From Haloterrigena sp. KLK7 (GTDB lineage Archaea; Halobacteriota; Halobacteria; Halobacteriales; Natrialbaceae): a DNA stretch of 64,000 nt. The notes under the pieces were generated by a model, which saw nothing but the letters and a program-made list of their open reading frames with translations, did not search any database and was not told the origin of the DNA. The position numbers were made by a program, and so were the translations under genes. This document shows, one piece after another, positions 18,194-27,372 of this stretch (its first letter is position 1; every line of letters starts with the position of its first letter). The DNA lies in NCBI RefSeq assembly GCF_037914945.1, contig NZ_CP149789.1, forward strand, positions 122,545 to 186,544, in the 5' to 3' direction.

Positions 18194-19036
18194 ATGCAAC
18201 TCCGATCGTTCGACGAGCTTGAACTCGAGTATTTCACGACGGAAGTGAACAGTCACGTCGGCATCCTCCGACTCGACCGTCCGCCGGCGAACGCACACGA
18301 TATCAACGTCCTCCTGGAGCTACAGCGTGCCGTTGAGTCGATCCGATTCGACGAGAACATCCGGGCCGTGCTCTTCGGTAGCGCGAACGATACGTTCTTC
18401 TCGACCGGCTTCGACATCCAAGAGCTGAACGAGGAATCCGGCCGACAGGTCGGGTACGCGAGCCAGACGAGCAAGGAAGTCATGATGAAGATCCGCTCGA
18501 CCGACACGATCTTCATCGCGATGGTCAACGGTCACTGTATGGGCGGCGGGCTCGAGCTCGCGCTCGCCTGTGACTTCCGGTACATCGGCAACGACGAGAG
18601 CTACAATATCGGCATGCCCGAGATCAGCCTCGGTCTCATCGCCGGCGAGGCGGGGACCCAGCTGCTCCCCCGGTACATTGACCGCTCTGAGGCGCTCGAA
18701 ATGATGCTCACCGGCGAGACGTTCACGCCGGAAGAGGCGACCGAGAAGGGTATCTTCGACAAGATCTTCCCCCCGGAGGAGATCGAAGACGCCGCCTTCG
18801 AGTTCGCCGAGGAGATCGTCCAGAAGCCGAGCGTCGCGGTCGGCAACAACAAGCTGGCGGTCAACGAAGGGCTCGAGATGCCCCTGCAGGACGCGCTGGT
18901 CCACGAGCGAGAGCTGCAGAACCGATTGCTCGGTTCCGACGTCGCGGAAGAAGGTGTCAGTGCGTTCCTCAACGATCGAGAGCCCGACTTCCTAGGCGTG
19001 GAGCTCGGAGACAAAGAACCGGGCGCCGAGGAGTAA
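18194..19036 (+). CDS. Enoyl-CoA hydratase (crotonase family)
   Basis: 280 residues. Oxyanion loops FFSTGFDIQEL and CMGGGLELALACD, with both hydratase glutamates (LELA; GMPEISLGLIAG). The longer C-terminus ends in an acidic tail (GDKEPGAEE). It has its own promoter just after the paa operon, so it is a candidate for the PaaF-type 2,3-dehydroadipyl-CoA hydration step. Assignment to one substrate is inference. Confidence 0.87.
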   Translation: MQLRSFDELELEYFTTEVNSHVGILRLDRPPANAHDINVLLELQRAVESIRFDENIRAVLFGSANDTFFSTGFDIQELNEESGRQVGYASQTSKEVMMKIRSTDTIFIAMVNGHCMGGGLELALACDFRYIGNDESYNIGMPEISLGLIAGEAGTQLLPRYIDRSEALEMMLTGETFTPEEATEKGIFDKIFPPEEIEDAAFEFAEEIVQKPSVAVGNNKLAVNEGLEMPLQDALVHERELQNRLLGSDVAEEGVSAFLNDREPDFLGVELGDKEPGAEE

Positions 19037-19232
19037 CGACTACGTCCGATACCGCTGGTTTCCGCCTCTGGCAGATCAGTGGCGTTTTCATATTTTCAAA
19101 CGCGATGAGCTATCCGTGCTCGGGTAGCGTATCCGATGTGGCTGTCGACTGATGATCCAAGCCAGCTTCTCAGACTACTGTGTTCAAGGCGATCGTAAGA
19201 ACGTCTGAGCCGACGGTTTGCGGTGACTCGAA

Positions 19233-20189
19233 CTACGGCGTCAGCGAGAGGTCGTCTGGACATGAGTCGACTTTCGGACGGTATCGAACCGCTTCCCCGT
19301 CTAAGCGCTCGACGATCCCCAGTTCAGCGAGTCGCTGAAGGTGGGCGGCCGCTTCGCCGGCGCCGAACTTCGCGTGGATCCCTCGCATATCCCCGAACAG
19401 CTGTCTCGCTACCTCCCACGGCGTTCGTGCTGTCACCTCTGACGTCGCGATCGCTCGAAAGGCCGCTCTGGCCCGATCTCGGTGGTGACGTCTCACGTCG
19501 GCGCTCGCGCTCTCGATCTCGAGTTCTGCTCCGTGACCCGGGTTTCCGTCTCCCGATGTCGACTCGAGTCTGTTCACTGACGTGAGATATCGCCCGAGCG
19601 GATCGTCGAGTCGCGTATCGCTCCCCCCTACGTTCGGCGTGTACGTCGGTAACAACAGATCTCCGAGGAAGAGATCCTCGTCCGTCTTCAGTGACGCATG
19701 ACCGGCAGTATGTCCTGGCGTGTGAACGAACTCGACGCCGGCGACGGTATCACCGCTTTCGTGACCGACCACTACGAACGAGTCCGGGAGCGGGGACGAC
19801 GTATCCCGACTCAGCACATCGTCTCGAACCGACTCCGGGACGCCCCACCGCTCGAGAGTCCGTCGGTCGCGGCGAAGCCGTCGTCTCCGGGCGGATGCGT
19901 AGTCGCCGATCAAAGCTGCATCGTCCCGATGAGCGTGTACCGTCGCGTTAGCACGATCCGCGAGTCGATACGCCAGACCGGCATGATCGATGTGCCAGTG
20001 GGTAACAAAGACGTGTTCGACGTCATCGAACATGAGGCCGGTCTCCGTGATCCCGTTCTGAAGGGAAGTCCACGCTGTTTCGGTCGGTGGTCCGGGATCG
20101 ATGACGACGCCGTGCGCCGGAAGGATGTACGCACTGTTCGTTCCCTCCGGTGATCCGTCGCCGACAGGGATCCGAACGACGTCACTCAT
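19233..20189 (-). CDS. Metallo-beta-lactamase-fold hydrolase
   Basis: 318 residues. The HxHxDH metal motif (THWHIDHAG) lies near residue 63. Further ligands are in HTPGHTAGH and GDLLLP. The C-terminal 80 residues look helical with a winged-helix flavour (ARQLFGDMRGIHAKFGAGEAAAHLQRLAELGIVERL). Last gene of an overlapping operon with two UbiD-family genes (8-base overlap). A thioester or ester hydrolase role is plausible but not shown. Confidence 0.85.
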   Translation of the reverse strand: MSDVVRIPVGDGSPEGTNSAYILPAHGVVIDPGPPTETAWTSLQNGITETGLMFDDVEHVFVTHWHIDHAGLAYRLADRANATVHAHRDDAALIGDYASARRRRLRRDRRTLERWGVPESVRDDVLSRDTSSPLPDSFVVVGHESGDTVAGVEFVHTPGHTAGHASLKTDEDLFLGDLLLPTYTPNVGGSDTRLDDPLGRYLTSVNRLESTSGDGNPGHGAELEIESASADVRRHHRDRARAAFRAIATSEVTARTPWEVARQLFGDMRGIHAKFGAGEAAAHLQRLAELGIVERLDGEAVRYRPKVDSCPDDLSLTP

Positions 20190-21603
20190 GATCGGTACTC
20201 ACCCCTCGTTCGTCGAGGAGGTCGTCGAGACCCAGTTCCTCCCATCGCTCGATGAGTGATTCCAGAACATTCTCGGAGAACGCCGTCTCGAAGGTCACTC
20301 GAGGGGCGATGTATTCCTCGTTCCACCGTGGATCCCACGTGGCGTTGATGTAGAGTCGAGAACCGTTTTCGTCGTCCGAGCGATACAGCGGGGCGGCTGC
20401 GCTCGAGGCGTTCGGTTCGCTGAAGATCCAGTCGTTGGCCGGGTGGGCCTTGACCCACATATCGTCGATCGCTCGAGCGAGATTCGTCGGATCGGCCTGT
20501 TCGTCGAGAACGAGCACCTTGTCGAACAGATCGGAGAACGAGAAGAGCGTATTCGCCAGTTGCCACTCGAACCCCGCGTACAGGATTTCACTCGAGACGA
20601 TACAGAAGCCGAGTCGCCCTTCGACCGGCAGCTGAATCCACTCGACGGGAGAGACGCCCCAGTAGTTGTTCACCCGGCGAAAGAGCTTCGCCGTCTCGAC
20701 GAGACACATCAGGTGGATATCGTCGGTCAACGGTTCGCCGAGCGGAGTGAACGGAACGATCGGGTCCTCGCGAACGGCGACTGTCTCGACGTTGACATCG
20801 ACAGTCGCTGTCTCGCAGGTCAGTTCCCACGCCGCTCGCGGTTCGGTCCCCTCGGTTGCCGACGATTCGACGGCGTTCATCCGCCCGTCGATGCGAACTT
20901 CGGCGTCCGACGGGACGGTCCGCGATCCGGCCGTCGTCACGGAGACGTCGGCCAGTCCCGCCGCGAGGTTCGGGACGCTCGGCGTCGTCTGGCCCTGTGT
21001 CCATCCCTGAAGCGCCGCAATGAGGGGAGCAACCGAGACGCCGAGAACGACGCTCACGTCGGCCGGGGACGTACACCACTCGACGACCGACTCGGGAACG
21101 GAGAGTCGCAGCGTTTGGCTTCGCTGTGCCCGCCCTCTGATCGGTGCCCAGGTCGTGACACCGTCCCTCTCGACGACGAGTAGACCCAGGGAGACGAGCG
21201 GCGTCCCGTCGCTGGTCGTCGGGAGTCCGAGGGAATAGATATCGCCACTGCCGCGGACGGTCGCAGCCGGTTCGTCGGTGACGTCGTCGATGTCGGACGT
21301 CTCCCACCGCGCCAGGTGCTCGATCAGTTCGGTATACGAGCACTCCGGGCCGAGATCGAGTGCCTGTGCGATTCGCTGCCACGGCCGTTGGTCGGCGCTG
21401 GCGAACTGATCGGCGCCGCCGTAAACGCCGCTCACCGGCCGGACCGTCCCGGACGTGTTCTCGAACAGCGTTACGGGGCAGTTGTGCCGGGTTGCCTCGC
21501 TCGCGACCTCGGCGACCGCGCCCTCCCAGTGAACGCGTTCCGTCACGGATATCAGATCGCCCGTTTCCCGAAGCCGATCGAGGTGCCGTCGCACCGTCGT
21601 CAT
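20182..21603 (-). CDS. UbiD-family protein with a degenerate active site
   Basis: 473 residues. Overall UbiD-like layout: LRETGDLISVTERVHWEG at the N-terminus, RPWQRIAQALDL, and the C-terminal KVLVLDEQADPTNLARAIDDMW. The central prenylated-FMN and catalytic region is poorly conserved. The E-G-P-F-G-D motif of its neighbour is replaced by a stretch beginning TEGTEPRAAWELT, and the metal-site segment is not recognisable. It overlaps the intact UbiD gene by four bases, so it may be a non-catalytic partner subunit, as in multi-UbiD carboxylases. Confidence 0.75.
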   Translation of the reverse strand: MTTVRRHLDRLRETGDLISVTERVHWEGAVAEVASEATRHNCPVTLFENTSGTVRPVSGVYGGADQFASADQRPWQRIAQALDLGPECSYTELIEHLARWETSDIDDVTDEPAATVRGSGDIYSLGLPTTSDGTPLVSLGLLVVERDGVTTWAPIRGRAQRSQTLRLSVPESVVEWCTSPADVSVVLGVSVAPLIAALQGWTQGQTTPSVPNLAAGLADVSVTTAGSRTVPSDAEVRIDGRMNAVESSATEGTEPRAAWELTCETATVDVNVETVAVREDPIVPFTPLGEPLTDDIHLMCLVETAKLFRRVNNYWGVSPVEWIQLPVEGRLGFCIVSSEILYAGFEWQLANTLFSFSDLFDKVLVLDEQADPTNLARAIDDMWVKAHPANDWIFSEPNASSAAAPLYRSDDENGSRLYINATWDPRWNEEYIAPRVTFETAFSENVLESLIERWEELGLDDLLDERGVSTDHE

Positions 21604-23096
21604 TGCGTGGCCTCCCCGGGATCGACGAACGACAGCTCGCTCGATTCGACGCCGGCTCGTTCCAGTATCTTTTGCGCCCGATATCTGCGCTCGACGTCGT
21701 GGGTCGGTTGCGCCTCCCGGCCGGCTCCGTCGCTGGTCGCGTCGATGTACGCCTTCGCCGTCTTCGCTTTCGACGTTCCGGTCTGGATGTCCCCCTTCTC
21801 GGTCGGCGTCTGATAGATGTTGAGCGGCACCTTCGGCATCGTCTCGACGCCGAACTGATGGAAATCCGCGTCGGGATCCGCGTGGAGGGCGAGCGCCTCG
21901 AGCACTTCGCGCTGATTGAGCGGGTTGACGTCAGCGTCGACGAAGATGAAGAAGTCGACGTGGAGCATTCCCCACGTCGTGAAGATGAAATTCGCCATAT
22001 CGTGGAGATAGCTGGGGTTGGTCTTCTCGGTCGAGATCGCGTAGATCGTCCTCGGCGTCGACTTCCAGGGGGCACAGCATTCGACGTCGAACCCGGCGGT
22101 CCGCAGTCCGAGCGTTGCGTCCGGCCCGACACAGCCGATTTCCATCGAACTGGTTGTGTTTTCCGAATGCCCAACACCGGTCCCCTCGACGCAGAACGGG
22201 AGTATCGGATCGGTTTGATGAGTGATTCCGGTCACTCGGAACAAGGGCATCGACCGTCTGGGGCCGTGCATATAGCCGAAGTAGTCGCCGAACGGTCCTT
22301 CGTCACGACGCTCGTTCGGGAGGATTTCGCCCTCGATGACGAGTTCGGCCGTCGCTGGGACCGAGAGGTCGTTGGTTTCACAGGGTACGAGTTCAACCGG
22401 TTCCTGTTTCAATCCCCCTGCGTATTCCGCTTCGTTTCGTCCCGTCGGAATCCACATCACGGACGTGTACTGAACGGCGGGTTCAGCGCCGACGGTGATC
22501 GCGACCGGCATCGGTTCGTCCCGTTTCTCGTACTTGTAATAGTAGAGATTCGGCGTTTGCTCACCCGCCAGCAGGAGGACGCTGCTCGTCTCGCCGTCGT
22601 GGATCATCGTTCGATGGTTCGACCAGTCGACCCACTCGGAATCAGGGTCCGGTGCGACGAGCGTATGGAGATTCGAATAGCGTCCGCCGTCGCCCGCGTG
22701 AATGTACGGCCAGGGAAAGTCCAGGAGATCAACGTCGTCGCCCGTCTGTATCTCCTCTTTACAGGGCGCGTCGTCTGTGGATACTGTTACCGGTTCTATC
22801 GGGTTTTTCAGCCGTTCGATCACCGCTTCGTAGAACTCTCTGTACGAGAGATCCGACGGCAATCCGAGTCCCAGGGCGATCCGTTCCCAGGGTCGTCGTT
22901 GGGTTCCCCGATATGGGTCGCCGACGAGTCGCGCTGAATCGACGTTCTCGAATAGCGGCACGGCGCTGTCTTCTTCGTTCAGCAGCATCGTGACGGCGCT
23001 GGCCTCGAGATTCCACGAGACCGGCTCGCTAATTCGGTGGAGGTCTCCGTTCGTCTCGAGCGTTTGGAGGTACTGCCGGAGGCTACTGGCCGTCAT
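21600..23096 (-). CDS. UbiD-family decarboxylase/carboxylase (prenylated FMN)
   Basis: 498 residues. Canonical UbiD features: LETNGDLHRISEPVSWNLE, PMPVAITVGAEPAVQYTS, the catalytic EGPFGDYFGYMHGPR, and STEKTNPSYLHDMANFIF. These enzymes (de)carboxylate unsaturated or aromatic acids using prenylated FMN. No ubiX prenyltransferase gene was seen in the window, so the cofactor must come from elsewhere. The gene sits between its degenerate paralogue and a small gene of unknown function, with four-base overlaps on both sides. The substrate is probably an aromatic acid, from context. Confidence 0.88.
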   Translation of the reverse strand: MTASSLRQYLQTLETNGDLHRISEPVSWNLEASAVTMLLNEEDSAVPLFENVDSARLVGDPYRGTQRRPWERIALGLGLPSDLSYREFYEAVIERLKNPIEPVTVSTDDAPCKEEIQTGDDVDLLDFPWPYIHAGDGGRYSNLHTLVAPDPDSEWVDWSNHRTMIHDGETSSVLLLAGEQTPNLYYYKYEKRDEPMPVAITVGAEPAVQYTSVMWIPTGRNEAEYAGGLKQEPVELVPCETNDLSVPATAELVIEGEILPNERRDEGPFGDYFGYMHGPRRSMPLFRVTGITHQTDPILPFCVEGTGVGHSENTTSSMEIGCVGPDATLGLRTAGFDVECCAPWKSTPRTIYAISTEKTNPSYLHDMANFIFTTWGMLHVDFFIFVDADVNPLNQREVLEALALHADPDADFHQFGVETMPKVPLNIYQTPTEKGDIQTGTSKAKTAKAYIDATSDGAGREAQPTHDVERRYRAQKILERAGVESSELSFVDPGEATQ

Positions 23097-23590
23097 TTGT
23101 AATCGTGTAATTCGTTAGCTAGTTCGTTCCGCTCCGACTGTACTTTGAGATCGATGTATTCGCTGACGAGTTCCGGATACGTATCGGAGAGATACTCGAG
23201 CATGATCGTTCGACTCGCCTCGGAGACGGAATCGTACTCCCCTTTTTCCGTGAGATACTGCAGGAGAGTCTTCACCTCCTTCGAGCGGGTGTTGATAACG
23301 GTCGACTGCTCTTCGAGGGCGGTCATCGTCGATTCGAGCAGTTCAGTGTCGACCGGATCGCCGCTATCCGTCTCGAGAACATCGAGATACCACTCTTCTT
23401 CGGTGTTCTCGTGTGGGCCTTTCACCACGGTCAGCGTGTCCGGATCGACGAGATTGTCGGGATCTCGATCGATCTTGGCCCGGATATTGAAGATTTCTTT
23501 CGTCTCTTCGTCACTAACCTGTAACTGGATCTCCTCCCCTTCGGGATCGTCCGGTAGATTGCTTTCGGACGTGATATATTTCCCTGCCAT
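23093..23590 (-). CDS. Uncharacterised protein leading the UbiD operon
   Basis: 165 residues from ATG 23590. An in-frame ATG at 23656 would add 22 residues. Not recognised. An acidic N-terminal half rich in beta strand (EIQLQVSDEETKEIFNIRAK) is followed by a mostly helical C-terminal half (residues about 85-165) with KEVKTLLQYLTEKGEY and SRTIMLEYLSDTYPELV. No membrane segment or metal motif. It overlaps the UbiD gene by four bases, suggesting a subunit or assembly factor of that enzyme, or a regulator. Confidence 0.6.
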   Translation of the reverse strand: MAGKYITSESNLPDDPEGEEIQLQVSDEETKEIFNIRAKIDRDPDNLVDPDTLTVVKGPHENTEEEWYLDVLETDSGDPVDTELLESTMTALEEQSTVINTRSKEVKTLLQYLTEKGEYDSVSEASRTIMLEYLSDTYPELVSEYIDLKVQSERNELANELHDYK

Positions 23591-23699
23591 ACCCGTTGTC
23601 AAGTAGTGAAGCGGCCTACAACTAAAATCCCTCTCTAACCTATCGGACAGGTTCATCGATTCAAGTAACGAATGTGATCCCGCGCGCGCCGGAGAGACG

Positions 23700-23722
23700 G
23701 ACTGCAGTCTCGGTGACTGCAG
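23700..23722. repeat. Direct repeat of GACTGCAG in a divergent promoter region
   Basis: GACTGCAG occurs at 23700-23707 and 23715-23722, spaced 15 bases, between the divergent UbiD operon and the MaoC gene. It is a possible regulator site. Confidence 0.35.
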
Positions 23723-23761
23723 ATACCAACGTTAACTTGGCAGGAGGAACGACTCGTCTCT

Positions 23762-24244
23762 ATGACCGATTCAGAGAGCGAAACTCGATATCTCGAGGAT
23801 ATCCGGGAACGAACGATCGACTGCGGTGAAGTAACGGTCTCGGCAGACGACATCGTCGAGTTTGCACGGCAGTTCGATCCGCTCGAGATCCATACCGATC
23901 CGGAAGCGGCAACGGAAAGCCGGTTCGATGGCCTCATCGCTAGCGGATATCACACACTTTCCCTAGCGGTTCGATGTCTTGTCGACGAAGTCCGGAGCGA
24001 GCGAGCCGTCATCGCCGGTCTCGGAATCGACGATGTTCGCTGGCACGAACCGGTTCGGCCGGGGGACACTCTTTCCGTAGAGACGACGATCCTCGAAACG
24101 CGACCGTCTGAGGGCGATCCAACCACTGGCATCGTCCACGAACGAATCTCGGTAACGAATCAGTCCGAAACCGAAGTGCTCTCGCTCGAGAATCGCGAAT
24201 TGGTTGAACGGCGTGATACCGAGCAGCGGAGTGATATTAGTTAA
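23762..24244 (+). CDS. MaoC-like (R)-specific enoyl-CoA hydratase
   Basis: 160 residues, a hot-dog fold. The catalytic motif is FARQFDPLEIHTDPEAA (Asp and His of the hydratase motif), followed by RFDGLIASGYHTLSL. It hydrates enoyl-CoA to (R)-3-hydroxyacyl-CoA. Divergent from the UbiD operon. As a MaoC protein it is also a conceivable 3-hydroxyacyl-ACP dehydratase for the fatty acid synthase locus, which lacks fabZ, but there is no direct link. Confidence 0.87.
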   Translation: MTDSESETRYLEDIRERTIDCGEVTVSADDIVEFARQFDPLEIHTDPEAATESRFDGLIASGYHTLSLAVRCLVDEVRSERAVIAGLGIDDVRWHEPVRPGDTLSVETTILETRPSEGDPTTGIVHERISVTNQSETEVLSLENRELVERRDTEQRSDIS

Positions 24245-24346
24245 CGTTCGACGGGTGGGACCGGCTCATAGTTTCTCGTGCCCGCGTCGGCAGCTACGCC
24301 TGCTGGTTCCTGCAGTCCGCTCTACGAGTCGACCGCGGCAGTCGAC

Positions 24347-25093
24347 TTACTTCTCGAGAAATTCGGCGACGCCGTCTTCGTGCTCCGGTGTGCCGTAGGC
24401 GATCGATTGAGTGAGAAGTTCGTGATCGAGCGCCTCTCGCCAGTACCGACCCATGTTTTCGTGGATCGCGCGTTTTGTCAGTCCCAGCGTCGTTGTCGGA
24501 CGCTCTCGAAGCGTTTCGAGGAGGTCGTCGACCGCTGCCTCAAGGTCGTCGTCCGGAATGGTCTCGTTTACGAGTCCAATCTCCGCGGCTTCGGCCGCGG
24601 AGATGAACTCGGCGGTCATCGCCAGCCGCTTGGCGGTACGGAGACCAAGCAATCGGGGCAGCAAGAACGTCCCACCGGTGTCCGGAACGAGGCCGACTCG
24701 CGCGAACGCACAGCTGAACGACGCGGAGTCAGCGGCGTACGCGAAGTCGCTGACGGCGGTCACCGCGAGGCCGGCGCCAACGGCGTCGCCGTTGACTTTC
24801 GCGACGATCGGGACCTCGGACGTGAGCGCCGCTTCGACGACTCGACCGAGCGTCTCGGTCGTCCGGTCAAGGGACTCCTTCGGCGTCTCGTCTCGGTCGG
24901 CCATCGCCTCAAGGTCGCCACCGGCGCTGAATGCGTCGCCCTCGCCGGTGAGGACGACCGCATCGTACTCGTCGGCGTTGACGCTGTCGATGGCCTCGGC
25001 TAACGATTCGGCCGCATCGGCGGTGAACGCGTTTAGCGATTCGGGCCGGTCGAACGTGACCGTCCGCACGCCGTTCTCGTCTTCGACGATCAT
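24347..25093 (-). CDS. Crotonase-family isomerase, PaaG-like
   Basis: 248 residues. Oxyanion loop FSAGGDLEAM. The hydratase glutamates are absent (VGAGLAVTAVSD), and the segment CAFARVGLVPDTGGTFLL carries the RVGL-PDTGG signature of PaaG-type isomerases. TTAAATTTT at 25118-25126, 28 bases upstream on the minus strand, is a good TATA box for a leaderless transcript. This is the second PaaG-like gene in the window, so two different ring or double-bond isomerisations may occur. Confidence 0.82.
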   Translation of the reverse strand: MIVEDENGVRTVTFDRPESLNAFTADAAESLAEAIDSVNADEYDAVVLTGEGDAFSAGGDLEAMADRDETPKESLDRTTETLGRVVEAALTSEVPIVAKVNGDAVGAGLAVTAVSDFAYAADSASFSCAFARVGLVPDTGGTFLLPRLLGLRTAKRLAMTAEFISAAEAAEIGLVNETIPDDDLEAAVDDLLETLRERPTTTLGLTKRAIHENMGRYWREALDHELLTQSIAYGTPEHEDGVAEFLEK

Positions 25094-25471
25094 ACGTCAC
25101 CAACTCCGCCGCTACTGTTAAATTTTGCTAGACGGTGCCGTAGCACACGTGAGGGTTCCGTCACGATGGCGGTACGGACAGTCTCGACGCGGACGTGGCC
25201 GCTAATCGGAGGCGTTTATCTGGCAGTGTCCCAATGGCGAAGAACCGGTAAGCGATCATCGTCCAGAACGATCCGATTCGACCGACCGACGACCTCGAGA
25301 GACTGTACTGGCGGTACGCCGAGACCTGTCGGAAATGCGAACCGGCTGCTGGTTACGAGCGGGCGCTCGATCGCTACTACGCCGCCAGGGGGTGGGAGCG
25401 GGACGGTTTGGCCGCTCCGTCAACGAGTGATCGCCGCAGTTGCCGCGATTTCTGATCCGGACGAACGAGAA
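25094..25471. other. Gene-free region
   Basis: 378 bases. Apart from the TATA box at 25118-25126 for the PaaG-like gene, nothing was recognised on either strand. Confidence 0.5.
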
Positions 25472-25744
25472 TTACCGGGGCTGCATCTGTTCGGCGCGCT
25501 CGACCGCGAGGTCGGTGATCTCCTCGATGGAGCTGTCGGAACGGTCCGCAAGCACGCGGAGCAACATGCCGAGTTGGATCGTGGCTACCTCCCGGAGTTC
25601 CGCCGCCTCCTCCGTGTCGTTAGCGAAGTAGTACTCGTGACGACCGTCCTCGTGGACGAGCCCGGTATACACGGATCGGAGATCCTTCTCGGTAACCGCC
25701 TCGGCGGCCCGTTCCCGAACATCATCGAATTGCGGGTTAGTCAT
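25472..25744 (-). CDS. Small uncharacterised haloarchaeal protein
   Basis: 90 residues, acidic, predominantly helical (AAELREVATIQLGMLLRVLADRS), with no cysteines or membrane segments. Not recognised. Divergent from the formate-dehydrogenase-like operon, with about 100 bases between start codons. It could be a stand-alone regulator or accessory protein, but nothing in the sequence decides this. Confidence 0.6.
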   Translation of the reverse strand: MTNPQFDDVRERAAEAVTEKDLRSVYTGLVHEDGRHEYYFANDTEEAAELREVATIQLGMLLRVLADRSDSSIEEITDLAVERAEQMQPR

Positions 25745-25812
25745 CGTTCTATCGAACCGTTCGCTGCGTCCTCAAGGCGTCGATATTGACTTAGCAGACG
25801 GTGACATTCGGG

Positions 25813-25823
25813 TGTTTTTTAAT
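25813..25823 (+). promoter_or_regulatory. TATA-like element of the formate-dehydrogenase operon
   Basis: GTTTTTTAATG, ending about 26 bases before ATG 25849. It fits a leaderless transcript. Confidence 0.5.
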
Positions 25824-25848
25824 GTCCAATCGCAAACCGTGAGTACCG

Positions 25849-27372
25849 ATGACGAATGAGATAGGAGCCGTTCGTCGATCGCCGGTCGTTCGCGTCTCGG
25901 CAGCGGTCGCAGCTGATCGAGGTGACCGCGTTTACGACGCCGCTCGCGACGCCGCGGCTTCTGTGTCGGTTGTCCGAACCGGACCCACCGGCGTCGACGA
26001 ACTGGAACCGCTGGTCCTCATGACCGACGACGGGCGGACCGCGTTCTTTCGCTCGCCGTCCCCGTCGACGGCTCGAGATCTCGTCACGGAATTTGAATCA
26101 AATGGACTCCCGATGTCCCGCGCCGACGCCATCGTCGACCACGATCCGGACGCGACGTCGCTTCCGGTTCCAGGAACTGGCCCGCTCGCTGCGGGCAGAC
26201 GGCTCGTCCTCGGTCCGTGCGGCTGGGTCAATCCGCTCGATCCGGCCGACTACACACTATGTTCGACCGAACGCGACGCCAGTGTGGCCGCGGATATTGG
26301 GATTCTCGCCCGTGGACGAGGCGACGCCATCGCCGACGAGCCGACCGTTGATGCCTGGAAACGGGCCTGCGAGACCGACGGCGATCCGGTCGTTATCGTC
26401 AACGCGAACGATCCCGACGATCGACAGCGAGCCGACCGGACGCTGCTCGCCGGGGCGCCGATTGCAGTCCTCGACGGCGTCGCAGCGGTCGCGGAGTACA
26501 TCGGTGCCGAGGACGCGGTCGTCTATTTGAACGAACACGAGACCAACCTCCAGCGACACGTTCGACAGGCCTCAAACGCCGTCGAAGACAAATTGCCAGT
26601 CGTGCCAGACGTTGTTGCCGGCCCCGACGAGTACCGTGCCGGCGCGCCGACGGCCGCGCTCGAGGCCATGGAGGGTGCGGACCGGATTGAACCCCGCCTG
26701 CAACCGCCGACCCCAGCCGAGTACGGCCTCTACGGCCGTCCGACGATCGTGCACACGCCGCGGACGTTCGCACAGGTCCGGCAGGCCGTTTACGCCCCGG
26801 AGTCGCTCGACGCCGACGCCCCGGATCCGGGAACGCGGCTCATGACCGTAACCGGCGACGTCGAGACGCCGGCGATCGTCGAACTGGACTCGAGCGCGAC
26901 GCTCGAGGCGACCCGTGATGCCGTTTCGATGAACGGATCGTTCAAGATGGCCTGTGTCGGCGGTGTCTTTGGCGGGTTCACGACCGATCTGGGCGTCATC
27001 CCCACTGCACAGTCGCTCACCGCGGTGGATCTCGGAACCGACGGCGTCGTCGAACTGCTTCGCGACGGACGCTGTGCGGTCGCGACCGCTGGCGAGCGAG
27101 CGCGATTCGCTTCGGAGGCCAACAGCGGCCGGTGCGTCCCCGGACGGGAGGGGACGAAACAGCTCACGGAACTGCTTCGCGACGTCTACGCGGGCGCGTT
27201 TAGAAGCGACGAAATCCGCGAACTGGGACGCGTCATGGCTCGCTCGAGCAACTGCCAGATCGGTGCCACTGCTCCGCGTCCTGTGATCACGGCTATGGAC
27301 GAATTCGAATCCGAGTTTCGCGCCCACGCCAACGGGCGCTGTCCGAGCGGAACGTGTTCTGATCACTTATGA
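25849..27372 (+). CDS. NuoF/formate-dehydrogenase beta-like protein with degenerate cofactor sites
   Basis: 507 residues. The fold matches the 51 kDa flavoprotein of NADH dehydrogenases and NAD-linked formate dehydrogenases: ALEAMEGADRIEPRLQPP, GLYGRPTIVHTPRTFAQV, and GVFGGF near the C-terminus. However, the GRGGAGFP flavin loop is not seen, the NADE segment reads NAND, the GEET loop reads GAPT, and the iron-sulfur motif CGxCxPC is reduced to SGRCVPG plus a later cysteine. It is therefore unlikely to bind a normal N3 cluster or NADH. Its last bases overlap the alpha-subunit start (ATGA). Confidence 0.8.
   Translation: MTNEIGAVRRSPVVRVSAAVAADRGDRVYDAARDAAASVSVVRTGPTGVDELEPLVLMTDDGRTAFFRSPSPSTARDLVTEFESNGLPMSRADAIVDHDPDATSLPVPGTGPLAAGRRLVLGPCGWVNPLDPADYTLCSTERDASVAADIGILARGRGDAIADEPTVDAWKRACETDGDPVVIVNANDPDDRQRADRTLLAGAPIAVLDGVAAVAEYIGAEDAVVYLNEHETNLQRHVRQASNAVEDKLPVVPDVVAGPDEYRAGAPTAALEAMEGADRIEPRLQPPTPAEYGLYGRPTIVHTPRTFAQVRQAVYAPESLDADAPDPGTRLMTVTGDVETPAIVELDSSATLEATRDAVSMNGSFKMACVGGVFGGFTTDLGVIPTAQSLTAVDLGTDGVVELLRDGRCAVATAGERARFASEANSGRCVPGREGTKQLTELLRDVYAGAFRSDEIRELGRVMARSSNCQIGATAPRPVITAMDEFESEFRAHANGRCPSGTCSDHL

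Noticed and set aside
25166..25789. 207-codon plus-strand frame
   Set aside because: It is antisense to the 90-residue acidic protein and Arg/Thr-rich at the start, consistent with a shadow frame.
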